A DNA stretch of 9,466 nucleotides from Porphyromonadaceae bacterium UBA4277 (lineage in GTDB: Bacteria > Bacteroidota > Bacteroidia > Bacteroidales > Muribaculaceae), in the NCBI GenBank assembly GCA_002395965.1, contig DGVT01000124.1, forward strand, positions 1-9,466. Reading direction: 5' to 3'. The position numbers and the translations under genes are program-made. Of the stretch, positions 1-5,972 are shown piece after piece. The stretch's first letter is position 1. The number at the start of each line of letters is the position of its first letter. Below the pieces are notes generated by a model. That model had not been told where the DNA came from. It worked only from the letters and a program-made list of their open reading frames with translations, and did not search any database.

Positions 1-24
1 TAAACGAGTAAACAAGTAAACAAG
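1..24. repeat. 8-bp tandem repeat (TAAACRAG)x3
   Basis: Three consecutive octamers, TAAACGAG then TAAACAAG twice, start the window and may continue to its left. A further copy (AAGTAAACGAG) is seen near 97-107. There is no coding context. It is one of several short-period repeats in the first 900 bases. Confidence 0.8.
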
Positions 25-42
25 CTGGCTGACGCAAGTTTA

Positions 43-70
43 GCTACGAGCTACAAGCTACGAGCTACAA
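43..70. repeat. 7-bp tandem repeat (GCTACRA)x4
   Basis: Four heptamers alternate as GCTACGA, GCTACAA, GCTACGA, GCTACAA, so the strict period is 14 bp. The same R = G/A alternation is found in the neighbouring octamers (TAAACRAG). This suggests both minisatellites arose by slippage from related seed sequences. No function can be read from it. Confidence 0.8.
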
Positions 71-110
71 GTGCGCAATGCAAAAATTTAGCGGACAAGT
101 AAACGAGCGG

Positions 111-292
111 CGCTCCGCCAGGAGCGACAGTTTAGGCTGGCGGTGGAGTGCCGCGCCCCCCTGTAACGAGCGGAGCTCGGGTCAGCCCGTATATGTGCTC
201 GCCTCCAGCGAGATTGTTGGGACGGTATGCTGCCGGTGGTGTCGCTCGCGAGCGACACCACCGGTTACTCAAATGCTCGACTTCCAGTCGAG
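111..292. repeat. Cluster of mini-hairpins with tiny loops
   Basis: Several short perfect or near-perfect hairpins lie close together. CGCTCC/GGAGCG at 111-126 has a GCCA loop. CGAGC/GCTCG at 167-179 has a GGA loop. CTCGC/GCGAG at 198-212 has a CTCCA loop (or a TCC loop if one C-A mismatch is allowed). CTCGACT/AGTCGAG at 276-292 has a TCC loop. The arms differ in sequence but pair, while the loop triplet is nearly constant (TCC, or GGA read from the other strand). They surround the long palindrome at 233-264. Open reading frames running through here differ by frame and strand and show no family signature, so I treat the stretch as non-coding. Confidence 0.65.
233..264. repeat. Perfect 32-bp palindrome
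   Basis: The arm CCGGTGGTGTCGCTCG (233-248) is followed directly by its exact reverse complement (249-264), with no spacer. As DNA it could extrude as a cruciform. As RNA it would form a strong hairpin after opening a few central pairs. No T-run follows on either side, so it is not a normal intrinsic terminator. It lies within the mini-hairpin cluster and may belong to an interspersed repeat family. Confidence 0.85.
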
Positions 293-326
293 GAGTGTGC
301 AATGCCGCCCTTTGCATGCCCCCCCA

Positions 327-390
327 ACTCTTGAAGCTGACACACCCACTCTTGAAGCTGACACACCCAACTCGTGAAGCTTACACACTC
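327..390. repeat. 21-bp tandem repeat, 2 exact copies plus 1 diverged
   Basis: The 21-mers at 327-347 and 348-368 are identical (ACTCTTGAAG then CTGACACACCC). A third, 22-bp diverged copy follows at 369-390. The core GAAGCTGACACACCC returns, altered, in the 27-bp and 95-bp repeats downstream as GAATCTGACACACTCCCC. It also resembles the terminal inverted repeat of the element at 9130-9335. Confidence 0.85.
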
Positions 391-397
391 CCCCTTG

Positions 398-418
398 CCC
401 CCTCTAACTTAGAGGGGG
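398..418. repeat. 21-bp C5/G5 palindrome, first copy
   Basis: CCCCCTCTAA and its exact reverse complement TTAGAGGGGG flank a single C. The same palindrome recurs at 585-605, 681-701 and 775-795. The distances are 187, 96 and 94 bases, so the first gap is about twice the period. It is the conserved centre of the higher-order repeat. A preceding CTCCCCC can pair alternatively with the GGGGGAG arm. Confidence 0.85.
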
Positions 419-421
419 AGC

Positions 422-486
422 TACCACACGGAGTTACCACACGGAGCTGGCACGCGGAGCTGTCACACGGAGCTGTCACACGGAGC
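422..486. repeat. 13-bp tandem repeat, 5 copies
   Basis: Five consecutive 13-mers occur: TACCACACGGAGT, TACCACACGGAGC, TGGCACGCGGAGC and TGTCACACGGAGC twice, followed by a decayed sixth. They lie where the expected extra copy of the 95-bp unit would be, and look like a local expansion of its CACGCGGAGCTG segment. A period of 13 is not a multiple of 3. The reading frames that cross it show no protein-like composition. Confidence 0.85.
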
Positions 487-503
487 TGACACACGCCCCC
501 CAA

Positions 504-584
504 CTCTTGAATCTGACACACTACCCCTAACTCGCGAAGCTGACGCACTCCCCCTAACCTGCGAATCTGACACACTCCCCCTTG
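504..584. repeat. 27-bp tandem repeat, 3 copies
   Basis: Three units at 504-530, 531-557 and 558-584 share the pattern CTC-(T/G)GAA-(T/G)CTGAC-CACT-CCCCTAA. The second contains GCGAAGC (534-540), a sequence known from the DNA mini-hairpin literature to form an exceptionally stable GAA-loop hairpin in single strands. The last unit runs into the first copy of the 95-bp repeat. Confidence 0.75.
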
Positions 585-803
585 CCCCCTCTAACTTAGA
601 GGGGGGGAGCTACCGCAAGGAGCTACCACGCGGAGCTGACACACTCCCCCTAACACTTGAATCTGACACACTCCCCCTTGCCCCCTCTAACTTAGAGGGG
701 GAGCTACCGCAAGGAGCTACCACGCGGAGCTGGCACACTCCCCCTAACTCTTGAATCTGACACACTCCCCCTGACCCCCTCTAACTTAGAGGGGGAGCTG
801 TCA
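563..803. repeat. 94-96-bp higher-order tandem repeat, about 2.5 copies
   Basis: Units begin with GAATCTGACACACTCCCCC at 563, 659 and 753, giving unit lengths of 96 and 94. Each holds the C5/G5 palindrome, then two GGAGCTACC-type motifs, CGCGGAGCTG and a CACACTCCCCCTAAC segment. Units 1 and 2 are nearly identical. Unit 1 has two extra G in the G-run (601-607), a typical slippage change. Unit 3 stops after its palindrome. There are no unique spacers, so it is not a CRISPR array. Confidence 0.85.
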
Positions 804-831
804 CTCACAGGGGAGCTGATGCGCGTCAAGC

Positions 832-900
832 CCACTTAACACTTCACCCTTAACCTTTCACCCTTGACACTTCACCTTTCACACTTCATGCTTCACACTT
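832..900. repeat. Imperfect CTTCACMCTT-type repeat tract
   Basis: A pyrimidine-rich tract repeats variants of ACTTCACCCTTAACC, CTTTCACCCTTGAC and TTTCACACTTCATG about every 8-14 bases. This is simple-sequence expansion with no gene. Between it and the end of the YciO gene (about 901-1034) I see no gene, promoter or clear terminator. Confidence 0.6.
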
Positions 901-1034
901 TTATACTTACTATTGTAACTTATTGTCGAGAAAACTCTGTGCAAACGGTTTGAGGAAAAAATCTCTGTAATCTGCAGAATGTGTATGAGAATGAAAATCG
1001 TCAACTATTATGTGAGCTGGTGTCGCTTATAGTC

Positions 1035-1640
1035 CTAAAAAGCAAACGAGCCACGTCCTTGACGAATGACTTCTGGTTCGGTACCAGTGCAGTCAATTAT
1101 GGTACTGGGTATTAGTCCTCCGCGTCCTCCGTCGATAACAATGTCGGCCTGTGACGCATAGGTCTCGGCTATCAGTCCCGGTTCGCACCGATAGTCTTCG
1201 TCGTCACCCTGTACCGATGTGGTGAGTATGGGCCGGCCTAATGCACGCACTATGGCGAGTGCAATTTTGTTGTCGGGGATGCGTATTCCCACCGTGCGCC
1301 GTCCCTTGAATGCTTTGGGCAGCTTAGACAATGCCGGGAAGATAAAGGTGAATGGCCCTGGCAGGTGTGTCTTCATGAGCTTGAATTGCTGGTTGTCGAA
1401 CTTTGCATATTGTGCAACTTCACTGATGTCGGCGCAGATTATTGACAGGTTGGTCTTTGCCGATTTCATTTCCTTGATGCTGCATATGCGTTCAATGGCC
1501 TGGTTATTCATCGCGTCGCAACCGAGGGCATATACAGTGTCGGTGGGGTAGATGACGATGCCACCCATGTCGAGGCAATGCGCAACTTGTTCGATGAGTC
1601 GTTCGTTGATGTTGTCGGGGATTATGTCTAATATTTTCAT
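1035..1640 (-). CDS. YciO-type YrdC/Sua5-domain protein (threonylcarbamoyl-AMP synthase-like)
   Basis: This 201-residue protein is a single YrdC domain. The family binds double-stranded RNA and nucleotides. Its best known members make threonylcarbamoyl-AMP from threonine, bicarbonate and ATP for the t6A37 tRNA modification. The signature IVIYPTDTVYALGCDA lies at residues 28-43, PGPFTFIF at 94-101, VGIRIPD at 117-123 and PSTIIDCTG at 178-186. No C-terminal Sua5 domain is present. The region around residues 52-105 (ICSIKEMK..LSIICADISEVAQY..FKLMK..PGPFTF) resembles E. coli YciO more than TsaC, so its role in t6A synthesis is less certain. I chose ATG at 1640 (MKILDI). An in-frame TTG two codons upstream is less likely. 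It follows the B3/4 gene by about 36 bp and is probably co-transcribed with it. Confidence 0.88.
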   Translation of the reverse strand: MKILDIIPDNINERLIEQVAHCLDMGGIVIYPTDTVYALGCDAMNNQAIERICSIKEMKSAKTNLSIICADISEVAQYAKFDNQQFKLMKTHLPGPFTFIFPALSKLPKAFKGRRTVGIRIPDNKIALAIVRALGRPILTTSVQGDDEDYRCEPGLIAETYASQADIVIDGGRGGLIPSTIIDCTGTEPEVIRQGRGSFAF

Positions 1641-1676
1641 ATGCAATAATTTACGTCTAAAGTCATAAGGTGATGC

Positions 1677-2345
1677 TCAGGGCTTGAAAACCGTAGTGCT
1701 TATGTTGGTTGCGTTAGCATATTTTTCAAGCAGTTGTGCCATCCAGTGTGTGGCTTCATTGATTGGCATTTCGGGTGCAAAGGCATTAATGTTGATTTGC
1801 ACGTTGGTTGTCTCGAGTGTAAACTTAGTGCGTTCTTCGTCGCTTGTGGGTGTTGCCACTCCTCCCATGGCATCGCGGTAGATGGGCATGTGCTCAATGT
1901 TGAGCGGTCCTCGTCCGATGCCGTTATAGGTTTCGCCGGCTTGCCCTACGCCCATGGTGAGCGAATTGCCCACGATTTTGTCGGCATCCAGGCCGCTAAT
2001 GGCATAGCCGCTCTTGATTGAGACGAGGTTAACGACGTCGATGAGTGTGGTGAGCCGATATAGCCCCAGTCCTTTGATAATGCGGCGGCACAGTTGCTCG
2101 CTGGCTACACGGTAGCGTCCTGGATCTTTTCCAAGGGCCTTGTAGAGCTGGCGAGTGGCAGCTATCGCCGGGCGCTGATTGATGGCCAGCAACTCATATT
2201 TCCCTTTGATAGCCTGAGCTTCATGCTCGATTTCGGCCCAAAGCTCATCGCATGTCGGGGAATTAGCTACTGTGGCGCTGATCATGCCAATCTCAATTTC
2301 GGGACAGACATTGATGATTTGTGGTTCTATGTGAATTGTAATCAT
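1677..2345 (-). CDS. B3/4 domain protein (PheT-like tRNA-editing fold)
   Basis: This 222-residue protein matches the free-standing B3/B4 domain family, related to the editing module of the phenylalanyl-tRNA synthetase beta subunit. The hallmark stretch covers residues 76-124: GRYRVASEQLCRRIIKG, then TTLIDVVNLVSIKSG and a YAISGLDADKI ending. Residues 162-182 (GGVATPTSDEERTKFTLETTN) fit the family's C-terminal B4 part. Free-standing members are thought to act on tRNA or aminoacyl-tRNA, but most are uncharacterised, so hydrolysis of mischarged tRNA is inference. It has no signal peptide and is cytosolic. A -33/-7 promoter lies just upstream. It is the first gene of a unit with the YciO-type protein. 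Confidence 0.87.
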   Translation of the reverse strand: MITIHIEPQIINVCPEIEIGMISATVANSPTCDELWAEIEHEAQAIKGKYELLAINQRPAIAATRQLYKALGKDPGRYRVASEQLCRRIIKGLGLYRLTTLIDVVNLVSIKSGYAISGLDADKIVGNSLTMGVGQAGETYNGIGRGPLNIEHMPIYRDAMGGVATPTSDEERTKFTLETTNVQININAFAPEMPINEATHWMAQLLEKYANATNISTTVFKP

Positions 2346-2361
2346 AACGTTAAATTGAAGG

Positions 2362-2392
2362 CAAAATTACTGCAAAGCAATTGTAAATGCAA
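2362..2392 (-). promoter_or_regulatory. Bacteroidota promoter for the B3/4-YciO unit
   Basis: Read on the minus strand, TAATTTTG (2369 down to 2362) matches the -7 consensus TAnnTTTG. A TTG (2392-2390) lies 20 bases upstream and fits the -33 element. Transcription would begin near 2355, giving a leader of only about 10 nt before the ATG at 2345. Confidence 0.6.
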
Positions 2393-2449
2393 CTTTTGAT
2401 GCGTCGAAAGCATAATATTATCGAATAATTTTGCCGAGTGGTGTCAATA

Positions 2450-2481
2450 TTGTTCAGAGTCAAATAAAATTATTAATTTTG
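2450..2481 (+). promoter_or_regulatory. Bacteroidota promoter for mtnN
   Basis: TAATTTTG at 2474-2481 is an exact -7 element, with TTG at 2450-2452 and a 21-bp spacer. The predicted start lies near 2487, about 18 nt before the mtnN ATG. An identical TAATTTTG at 2426-2433, 48 bp upstream, could be a second start, but it lacks a well-spaced -33 box. Confidence 0.6.
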
Positions 2482-2504
2482 CAAGTCATAAAATTTTTAG
2501 CGAT

Positions 2505-3182
2505 ATGAAGATAGGAATTATAGCAGCAATGCGTAAAGAGTTAGACCTGCTCATCCCGTTATTGAACAATCGTGCAGAAGAGAGGCACGACCACTTCGTC
2601 TTTTATAAAGGTGCGATTGGCAATCACGAGATTGTGGCAATGCAGTGCGGCATAGGAAAGGTGAATGCCGCAATAGGTGCACAGTCGATGATAAATCATT
2701 TTTCACCTCAACTGATTATTAATTCTGGCGTTGCCGGAGGTGCTGATCATGGTGTGAGTGTGATGGACGTGGTGGTGGGTGCCCGTGTTGCCTATCATGA
2801 TGTGTGGTGTGGCCCCGAGTCGGTTCTCGGTGCCGTTCAAGGATTGCCACTATTCTATGAAGCACCGGCCGAGGCCATTAATGCCATCAAGACTCATTCG
2901 GGGGTGAAATGCGGCCTGATAGTGTCGGGCGACCAGTTTGTTGATAATGTTGATTCCCTACGTCGCATCAAGGCGAATTTTCCCGAGGCCCTTGCAGTGG
3001 ACATGGAGTCGGGGGCTATAGCTCAAGTGTGTCATATCTATAATGTGCCGTTCATGAGTATGCGAGTAATTAGCGACTCACCCGGTGCATCGCACGATAA
3101 CACGGCGCAGTACAACGACTTTTGGGCCGATGCACCTGCTCACACCTTTGAGATTGTGCTTGAGCTAATCAACCGGTTGTAG
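2505..3182 (+). CDS. mtnN: 5'-methylthioadenosine/S-adenosylhomocysteine nucleosidase
   Basis: This cytosolic enzyme cleaves adenine from methylthioadenosine, S-adenosylhomocysteine and 5'-deoxyadenosine. It clears inhibitory products of methylation, polyamine and radical-SAM chemistry. At 225 residues it is close to E. coli MtnN (232). It starts MKIGIIAAMRKEL, with Glu12 at the conserved position of the water-activating glutamate. SGVAGG is at 74-79 and SGDQF at 141-145. VDMESGA is at 165-171, with Met167 and Glu168 in the purine/ribose site. RVISDSPG (187-194) holds Asp191, the residue that protonates N7. All key residues are present. The ATG sits just behind a good promoter. Two genes for surface-type lipoproteins follow on the same strand, an unexpected neighbourhood for a housekeeping nucleosidase. 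Confidence 0.95.
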   Translation: MKIGIIAAMRKELDLLIPLLNNRAEERHDHFVFYKGAIGNHEIVAMQCGIGKVNAAIGAQSMINHFSPQLIINSGVAGGADHGVSVMDVVVGARVAYHDVWCGPESVLGAVQGLPLFYEAPAEAINAIKTHSGVKCGLIVSGDQFVDNVDSLRRIKANFPEALAVDMESGAIAQVCHIYNVPFMSMRVISDSPGASHDNTAQYNDFWADAPAHTFEIVLELINRL

Positions 3183-3224
3183 ATGGCACGACGATTAATG
3201 TGCTGTTTATTAAAAGATAAAAAC

Positions 3225-3770
3225 ATGAAACATCGATCGAAAATCTTGTTACTGCTTCTGGCTTTGCTATTACCCTGTGTGGTGATGTCGTGTGGTGATA
3301 ATATCGAGCCCACAAAAGAATTTCACGACACCGATGGCTATGCCTTTATGGAAAATGGTGTCATGCGGCCGGCAACCACGCGTTTCACAGCCGACGAGAT
3401 GCTGGAGCGCCTCACGCTCAATGCCTGGAAGCGCGACTATGCCTTTTACTACGACAAGCGCAAGGTGGGCACACGTCGTGACGTCCCCCCGTTTGTCGAG
3501 CAGAATTACTTTGTATTTGCCCTTGACGGAACAGCCTATATGGGTAATGTGGACGATGCATCGTCTCGCGTTCTCTACACCTACACTATTACCGACCGCA
3601 CAATAGAGATGAAATCGGCTTCGGTGACCTATATAATGAAAGTTGTAGCCATCGACGACAAGACGATGATTGTGGACACGCCGCTCACCGGCCAGAACAT
3701 CTATGGCTATGACGAGGCTACAGTGGTGCAGCGCACCGTTTTCAAGAATTATTTACATTCAACATTATAA
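3225..3770 (+). CDS. Small lipoprotein of unknown function, possibly lipocalin-like
   Basis: I do not recognise a named family with confidence. The start at 3225 gives MKHRSK, a leucine-rich segment and the lipobox VMSC with Cys23, a clear signal peptidase II signal. An upstream in-frame ATG at 3183, touching the mtnN stop, would bury this signal behind 14 residues and is unlikely. The mature part (about 158 residues) alternates short hydrophobic strands with turns: NAWKRDYAFYYD, YFVFALDGTAYMG, VLYTYTITDRTIEM, SVTYIMKVVAIDDKTMIV. This resembles small lipocalin-like beta-barrel lipoproteins of Bacteroidales, but that is inference. It lies 42 bp after mtnN and only 1 bp before the GH16 gene, so it is very likely co-translated with the latter and may work with it at the cell surface. 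Confidence 0.85.
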   Translation: MKHRSKILLLLLALLLPCVVMSCGDNIEPTKEFHDTDGYAFMENGVMRPATTRFTADEMLERLTLNAWKRDYAFYYDKRKVGTRRDVPPFVEQNYFVFALDGTAYMGNVDDASSRVLYTYTITDRTIEMKSASVTYIMKVVAIDDKTMIVDTPLTGQNIYGYDEATVVQRTVFKNYLHSTL

Positions 3771-3771
3771 G

Positions 3772-4890
3772 ATGAACAAGATGAGAATACTATTACTGGC
3801 TATGATGGCCTCGTGGGTGCTGATGCTGTCATCGTGTGGAAATGACGATAACGACAAGCCCGGCTCTATTGAGCTGACTACGACTGAGGTGCATTTCTAT
3901 AAGACAGCAGCCCAGCGTCAGATCAAGGTGACAGCTCCAAGTGAGTGGACGGCTGCGAGCGATGTATCGTGGATTAAGGTTACGCCCACACATTCAACTC
4001 AATTATCGGCCTATATCATGATTGACGTGAGTTCAAACGCTTACAACTCGGTGCGTTCGGGCCACGTTACGATAACTGCCGGTGATGTCCAAAAGGTGAT
4101 TTTCGTCGAGCAGGCGGCCAATGAAGAATCGACCTTGGCCGACTCGCTGCAGTGCTTCTTGCCGGACTATGAGCTCGTGTGGCATGATGAGTTTGATAAA
4201 GCGGGCGTGCTGAACGGCGATGACTGGACTCATGAGGTTTGGCCCCGTGGCCAGGTAAATAACGAGTTGCAGGCATATGTCGATGGTGAGTATAATGGGC
4301 GCAGGGTAACCGAGGTTAAAGGTGGCAAGCTGCACATCACCGCTTTTGAGGATGGAGGCAATGTGTATTCGGGTCGCGTCTATGCCCAGGTCAACACCGG
4401 GTGGCAGTATGGCTACTTCGAGGCAAAAATCAAGCTGCCCAAAGGCAAAGGCACTTGGCCGGCATTCTGGATGATGCCCTCGAATAATGATTTCGGTGTG
4501 AATCCGTGGCCTAATTGTGGCGAAATCGATATTATGGAAGAAGTGGGCGTTGTGCCAGGCGAAGTGTCGAGTACTATTCACTGCCGCCGCTATAACAATG
4601 GCGGGACGGCTATCGAGCATCGGGCACGCATGGTTTCCACTGCCGAGAGTGCCTATCACATTTACTCGATGGAGTGGACTGCCGACTATATCACGTTCTA
4701 CGTCGATAGGGTAGAGCTATTTACCTATCACAACGACGGAAAAGGCGTGGATACTTGGCCATTTAATCGGCCTTTCTACCCGATTCTCAACCTTGCATGG
4801 GGCGGCGACTGGGGTGGCATGCGCGGCGTTGACGAAAATGCTCTGCCAGTAACCATGCAGGTGGAATACATTCGTGTCTATCAGAAGTAG
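3772..4890 (+). CDS. BACON-GH16 family beta-glucanase lipoprotein (laminarinase-like)
   Basis: This 372-residue exported lipoprotein is predicted to cut internal bonds of a beta-glucan, most likely beta-1,3-linked (laminarin type). The start at 3772 gives MNKMRILLLA, a hydrophobic stretch and lipobox LSSC with Cys22. The acidic CGNDDND after the cysteine fits a surface-export signal. Residues about 32-115 look like a BACON domain (WTAASDVSWIKVTP, then the C-terminal VTITAGDVQKVIFVEQ). The GH16 domain runs from about 132 to the end: YELVWHDEF, NNELQAY, GYFEAKIKLPKGKGTWPAFWM and WGGDWGG. The catalytic motif EIDIME has nucleophile Glu251, Asp253 and acid/base Glu256, in the form with an extra residue typical of laminarinases. 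No SusC/SusD genes are adjacent. It ends just before the terminator at 4929-4973. Confidence 0.92.
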   Translation: MNKMRILLLAMMASWVLMLSSCGNDDNDKPGSIELTTTEVHFYKTAAQRQIKVTAPSEWTAASDVSWIKVTPTHSTQLSAYIMIDVSSNAYNSVRSGHVTITAGDVQKVIFVEQAANEESTLADSLQCFLPDYELVWHDEFDKAGVLNGDDWTHEVWPRGQVNNELQAYVDGEYNGRRVTEVKGGKLHITAFEDGGNVYSGRVYAQVNTGWQYGYFEAKIKLPKGKGTWPAFWMMPSNNDFGVNPWPNCGEIDIMEEVGVVPGEVSSTIHCRRYNNGGTAIEHRARMVSTAESAYHIYSMEWTADYITFYVDRVELFTYHNDGKGVDTWPFNRPFYPILNLAWGGDWGGMRGVDENALPVTMQVEYIRVYQK

Positions 4891-4928
4891 CACTCAGCGA
4901 GCCGGGGCAACGGACGCCGTGCGCACAA

Positions 4929-4973
4929 ATAATAATCGGGTGGAGGTCATCAAGACTTCCACCCGATTATTAT
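4929..4973. terminator. Bidirectional terminator between GH16 and serA
   Basis: An inverted repeat of 20 bp with one G-T pair (arms 4929-4948 and 4954-4973) encloses a 5-nt loop, ATCAA. The inner half is GC-rich (CGGGTGGAGGTC) and the outer half is AT-only (ATAATAAT/ATTATTAT). It therefore offers a GC stem followed by a U-rich stretch in both directions. It lies between convergent genes and can end both transcripts. Confidence 0.85.
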
Positions 4974-4997
4974 AATGCAGTTTCTTATAAAGCGAAA

Positions 4998-5915
4998 TTA
5001 TTTGTTCACCTGGAAGCGGTTCCAACCATCTTTCAGATGTGCAACCACCTGGTTGGCAGCAGCGAGACCGGCATTGATGTTTGCTTCGGCAGTTTGTGCA
5101 CCCATTTTCTTGGGGGTGAAGAATACTCGTTCGCCATATTTCTGCTCAAGTTCGGCAGCGTTGTCGGGCTTGACATCGGCTACATAGCGAACATCGGCGC
5201 GAGCCTCAAGTGCAGCGGCAAGGCTTTCTTCGTCGATAACCTCTTTGCGGGCAGCGTTGATGAGCACACCATTCTTTGGCAACAGCTCAATAAGAGCCTT
5301 GTTGACCGAGCGGCGAGTCTCGTCGGTGGCAGGTATGTGCAAGCTCACATACTGGTTGTTGCGGTACAGGTCTTCAAGGTTGTGAACCGGTGTAATGCCG
5401 TCGGCTTCCATCACTTCGTCTTTGACCCATGGATCGAGAGCACTGACCTTCATGCCAAATCCCTTGGCGATGCGAGCCACGTTGCGTCCAACGGCACCAT
5501 AGGCATGGATGCCGAGCGTTTTACCCATTAGCTCGGTGCCAGATGTGCCGTTATAGCGATTGCGCACCAGCGTAACGAGCATGCCCATAACGAGCTCGGC
5601 TACGGCATTAGCATTCTGGCCAGGAGTGTTCATCACGCACACACCGTGAGCGGTAGCCTCGGCAAGGTCGATATTGTCATAGCCCGCACCGGCGCGTACC
5701 ACGACTTTCAGCTGCTTGGCAGCATCAAATACTTCCTTGTCAACCTTGTCGCTGCGCACGATAAGACCTGCAGCATCGGCTACGGCGGCAATCATGTCGG
5801 CCTTGGTGCCTTTTTCTACGAGTGCGAGTTCGTGGCCTGCGGCTTCAACAACTTCTTTTATACCCTGCACTGCTACTGGAGCAAAGGGCTTTTCGGTTGC
5901 AACTAATATTTTCAT
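4998..5915 (-). CDS. serA: D-3-phosphoglycerate dehydrogenase, short Bacteroides type
   Basis: It catalyses the first step of serine synthesis, NAD-dependent oxidation of 3-phosphoglycerate to 3-phosphohydroxypyruvate. At 305 residues it has only the substrate and Rossmann domains and lacks the C-terminal ACT serine-sensing domain, so the usual serine feedback is not expected. VVRAGAGYDNID lies at 72-83. The nucleotide loop is GIHAYGAVG (135-143), with Ala at the first usual Gly of GxGxxG. Asp161 (SALDPW) is placed to bind NAD ribose. Arg223 (NAARKEVID) is the substrate arginine. Where most family members have TPH with the catalytic His, this one has TPKKMGAQT (267-275), so a Lys replaces it. 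As I recall, this is the pattern of Bacteroides-type enzymes and the Entamoeba enzyme related to them. It lies 57 bp behind serC in an apparent operon. Confidence 0.94.
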   Translation of the reverse strand: MKILVATEKPFAPVAVQGIKEVVEAAGHELALVEKGTKADMIAAVADAAGLIVRSDKVDKEVFDAAKQLKVVVRAGAGYDNIDLAEATAHGVCVMNTPGQNANAVAELVMGMLVTLVRNRYNGTSGTELMGKTLGIHAYGAVGRNVARIAKGFGMKVSALDPWVKDEVMEADGITPVHNLEDLYRNNQYVSLHIPATDETRRSVNKALIELLPKNGVLINAARKEVIDEESLAAALEARADVRYVADVKPDNAAELEQKYGERVFFTPKKMGAQTAEANINAGLAAANQVVAHLKDGWNRFQVNK

Positions 5916-5972
5916 TTTTCTTGATATGAGTTTTATAAGATATAATAAATAATGTGGAGAGAGGGGAGTGTT

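Noticed and set aside
78..575. Open frames of 61-113 codons on both strands in the repeat region
   Set aside because: They run through palindromes and tandem repeats, share mirrored peptides because of the palindrome, have odd Cys/Pro/Thr-rich composition, and show no family signature or promoter.
327..803. CRISPR array
   Set aside because: The repeats are contiguous or nested with different periods. There are no unique spacers of uniform length and no cas genes nearby.
3670..3771. Longer GH16 start at 3670
   Set aside because: It would overlap the lipoprotein gene by about 100 bp and put 34 non-signal residues before a clear lipoprotein signal peptide that begins at 3772.
4033..4659. 208-codon antisense frame across the GH16 gene
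   Set aside because: The plus-strand GH16 domain with EIDIME is certain. The antisense peptide has no recognisable domain.
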